DNA from: Elusimicrobiota bacterium
GTDB taxonomy: Bacteria > Omnitrophota > Gorgyraeia > Zapsychrales > Fredricksoniimonadaceae
Reading direction: 5' to 3'
Length of the DNA: 13,372 bases
NCBI GenBank assembly: GCA_012514595.1
Contig: JAAYZZ010000033.1
Location: forward strand, 1 to 13,372
Shown: positions 13,019 to 13,372 of the stretch, piece after piece
Layout of the letters: each line of letters begins with the position of its first letter
Position numbering within the stretch: position 1 is the stretch's first letter
Notes under the pieces: generated by a model
What the model was told of the DNA's origin: nothing
What the model saw: the letters and a program-made list of their open reading frames with translations, nothing else
Databases searched by the model: none
Position numbers and translations under genes: made by a program

Positions 13019-13059
13019 GACAAGGCACAGATCAGACAGAATCTGTTCTGTGCCTTGTC
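13019..13059 (-). other. Strong hairpin between the 77-aa gene and greA
   Basis: GACAAGGCACAGA and TCTGTGCCTTGTC form a perfect 13-bp stem. The 15-nt loop contains its own 5-bp stem ACAGA/TCTGT. On the minus strand it is followed by TGTTGTTACC, only a weak U-tract. It may be a terminator, an attenuator or an RNA-processing site in the greA leader. Confidence 0.65.
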
Positions 13060-13080
13060 GTGGCGTCCGCTGCAATATCC

Positions 13081-13314
13081 TTACATACTCCCGACGGCCT
13101 TGGTCATGACCGGGATCACGGCCTCTGCCTCGGTCTTGGTCATACGGCCCAACTTGCTGAAGCGCCATTCGCCTCCCGCATCCTGGTTCTCGCGACCGAC
13201 CTGGAGCTTCTTCTCGCCCCCGTTATAGGAGAAAACCCCGACGGTGATCCGCGTCCCGTCGAATTCCTTGGTCTCTTTGAAGATCGACACATCCAATGAA
13301 CTGTCGTACGGCAT
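13081..13314 (-). CDS. Small conserved-looking protein, unknown function
   Basis: 77 residues with a strong GGGAGG ribosome binding site 5-10 nt before the ATG at 13314. The N-terminal half looks like a short beta sheet (TRITVGVFSYNGGEKKLQVGREN, landmarks VGVFSYN at 25-31 and KKLQVGREN at 35-43), and the C-terminal half a basic then helical segment (WRFSKLGRMTKTEAEAVI, W50 to I67). I recall similar small unannotated proteins in other bacteria; the KLQ-RE-FRKLGR-type pattern loosely resembles single-strand nucleic-acid-binding folds such as PC4, but this is a guess. It sits between a probable YbaB end and greA. Confidence 0.7.
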   Translation of the reverse strand: MPYDSSLDVSIFKETKEFDGTRITVGVFSYNGGEKKLQVGRENQDAGGEWRFSKLGRMTKTEAEAVIPVMTKAVGSM

Positions 13315-13332
13315 ATCGCCTCCCTTTCTCGT

Positions 13333-13372
13333 TTAACTCAGACCCGGGATATTGAGCCCCCCGGACCTCTGC
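13333..13372 (-). CDS. Probable YbaB/EbfC nucleoid-associated protein, C-terminal end only
   Basis: An open minus-strand frame enters from the right edge and ends in TAA at 13333-13335. Only 12 residues are visible, QRSGGLNIPGLS. The GGLNIPG ending resembles the C-terminus of YbaB/EbfC DNA-binding proteins, commonly ending in GG-L-PG-F. The gap to the 77-aa gene is 18 nt, so they may share a transcript. Too short to be certain. Confidence 0.4.
   Translation of the reverse strand, partial: QRSGGLNIPGLS

Overview
This is a bacterial chromosomal window with moderately high GC, mostly on the minus strand, with tight gene spacing, ATGA start/stop overlaps and AGGAGG-type ribosome binding sites. 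It carries housekeeping and metabolic genes: rlmB, greA, a DAHP synthase, ldhA, ferritin and dCMP deaminase. A lipoprotein-type M48 protease and a GT-C-like membrane protein suggest a two-membrane (Gram-negative type) cell. Degenerate heptanucleotide repeats and a GGGACnGTCCC palindrome between genes recall repeats I associate with uncultured lineages such as Omnitrophota or deltaproteobacteria-like MAGs. That placement is a weak inference from memory; no rRNA or other taxonomic marker is present.

Layout from high to low coordinates, in the direction of minus-strand transcription. (i) Right edge: the last codons of a probable YbaB/EbfC nucleoid protein, then a 77-aa conserved-looking small protein, a strong hairpin, and greA with its terminator. 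(ii) The only plus-strand genes, 10736-12456: a membrane-anchored 136-aa protein overlapping by ATGA a 437-aa multi-membrane GT-C-like protein. (iii) A run from an extended -10 promoter at about 10564: rlmB, an HD-domain phosphohydrolase, a lipoprotein M48 protease, a small three-helix membrane protein, a soluble PAS-PAS hybrid histidine kinase, and a stand-alone Hpt protein, ending at a hairpin at 5720-5749. (iv) A membrane-anchored coiled-coil protein overlapping a DAHP synthase, then D-lactate dehydrogenase and ferritin, ending in a heptad-repeat region. (v) A class I/II aminotransferase whose stop codon lies inside a palindromic terminator. (vi) dCMP deaminase overlapping a GH5-type glycosidase that runs off the left edge.

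Functionally the window mixes aromatic amino acid entry (DAHP synthase), fermentation (LdhA), iron storage, nucleotide metabolism, RNA modification and transcript rescue with one signalling module and one envelope-glycosylation-like pair. I see no CRISPR array, tRNA, rRNA, phage genes or intact transposase. The features most worth a second look are the repeats: the palindrome that supplies a stop codon and terminator at one site and lies over a promoter -35 region at another, and the heptads that encode the hydrophobic core of a lipoprotein signal peptide. The small protein/GT-C pair and the small membrane protein/hybrid kinase/Hpt set are the best candidates for little-described systems.
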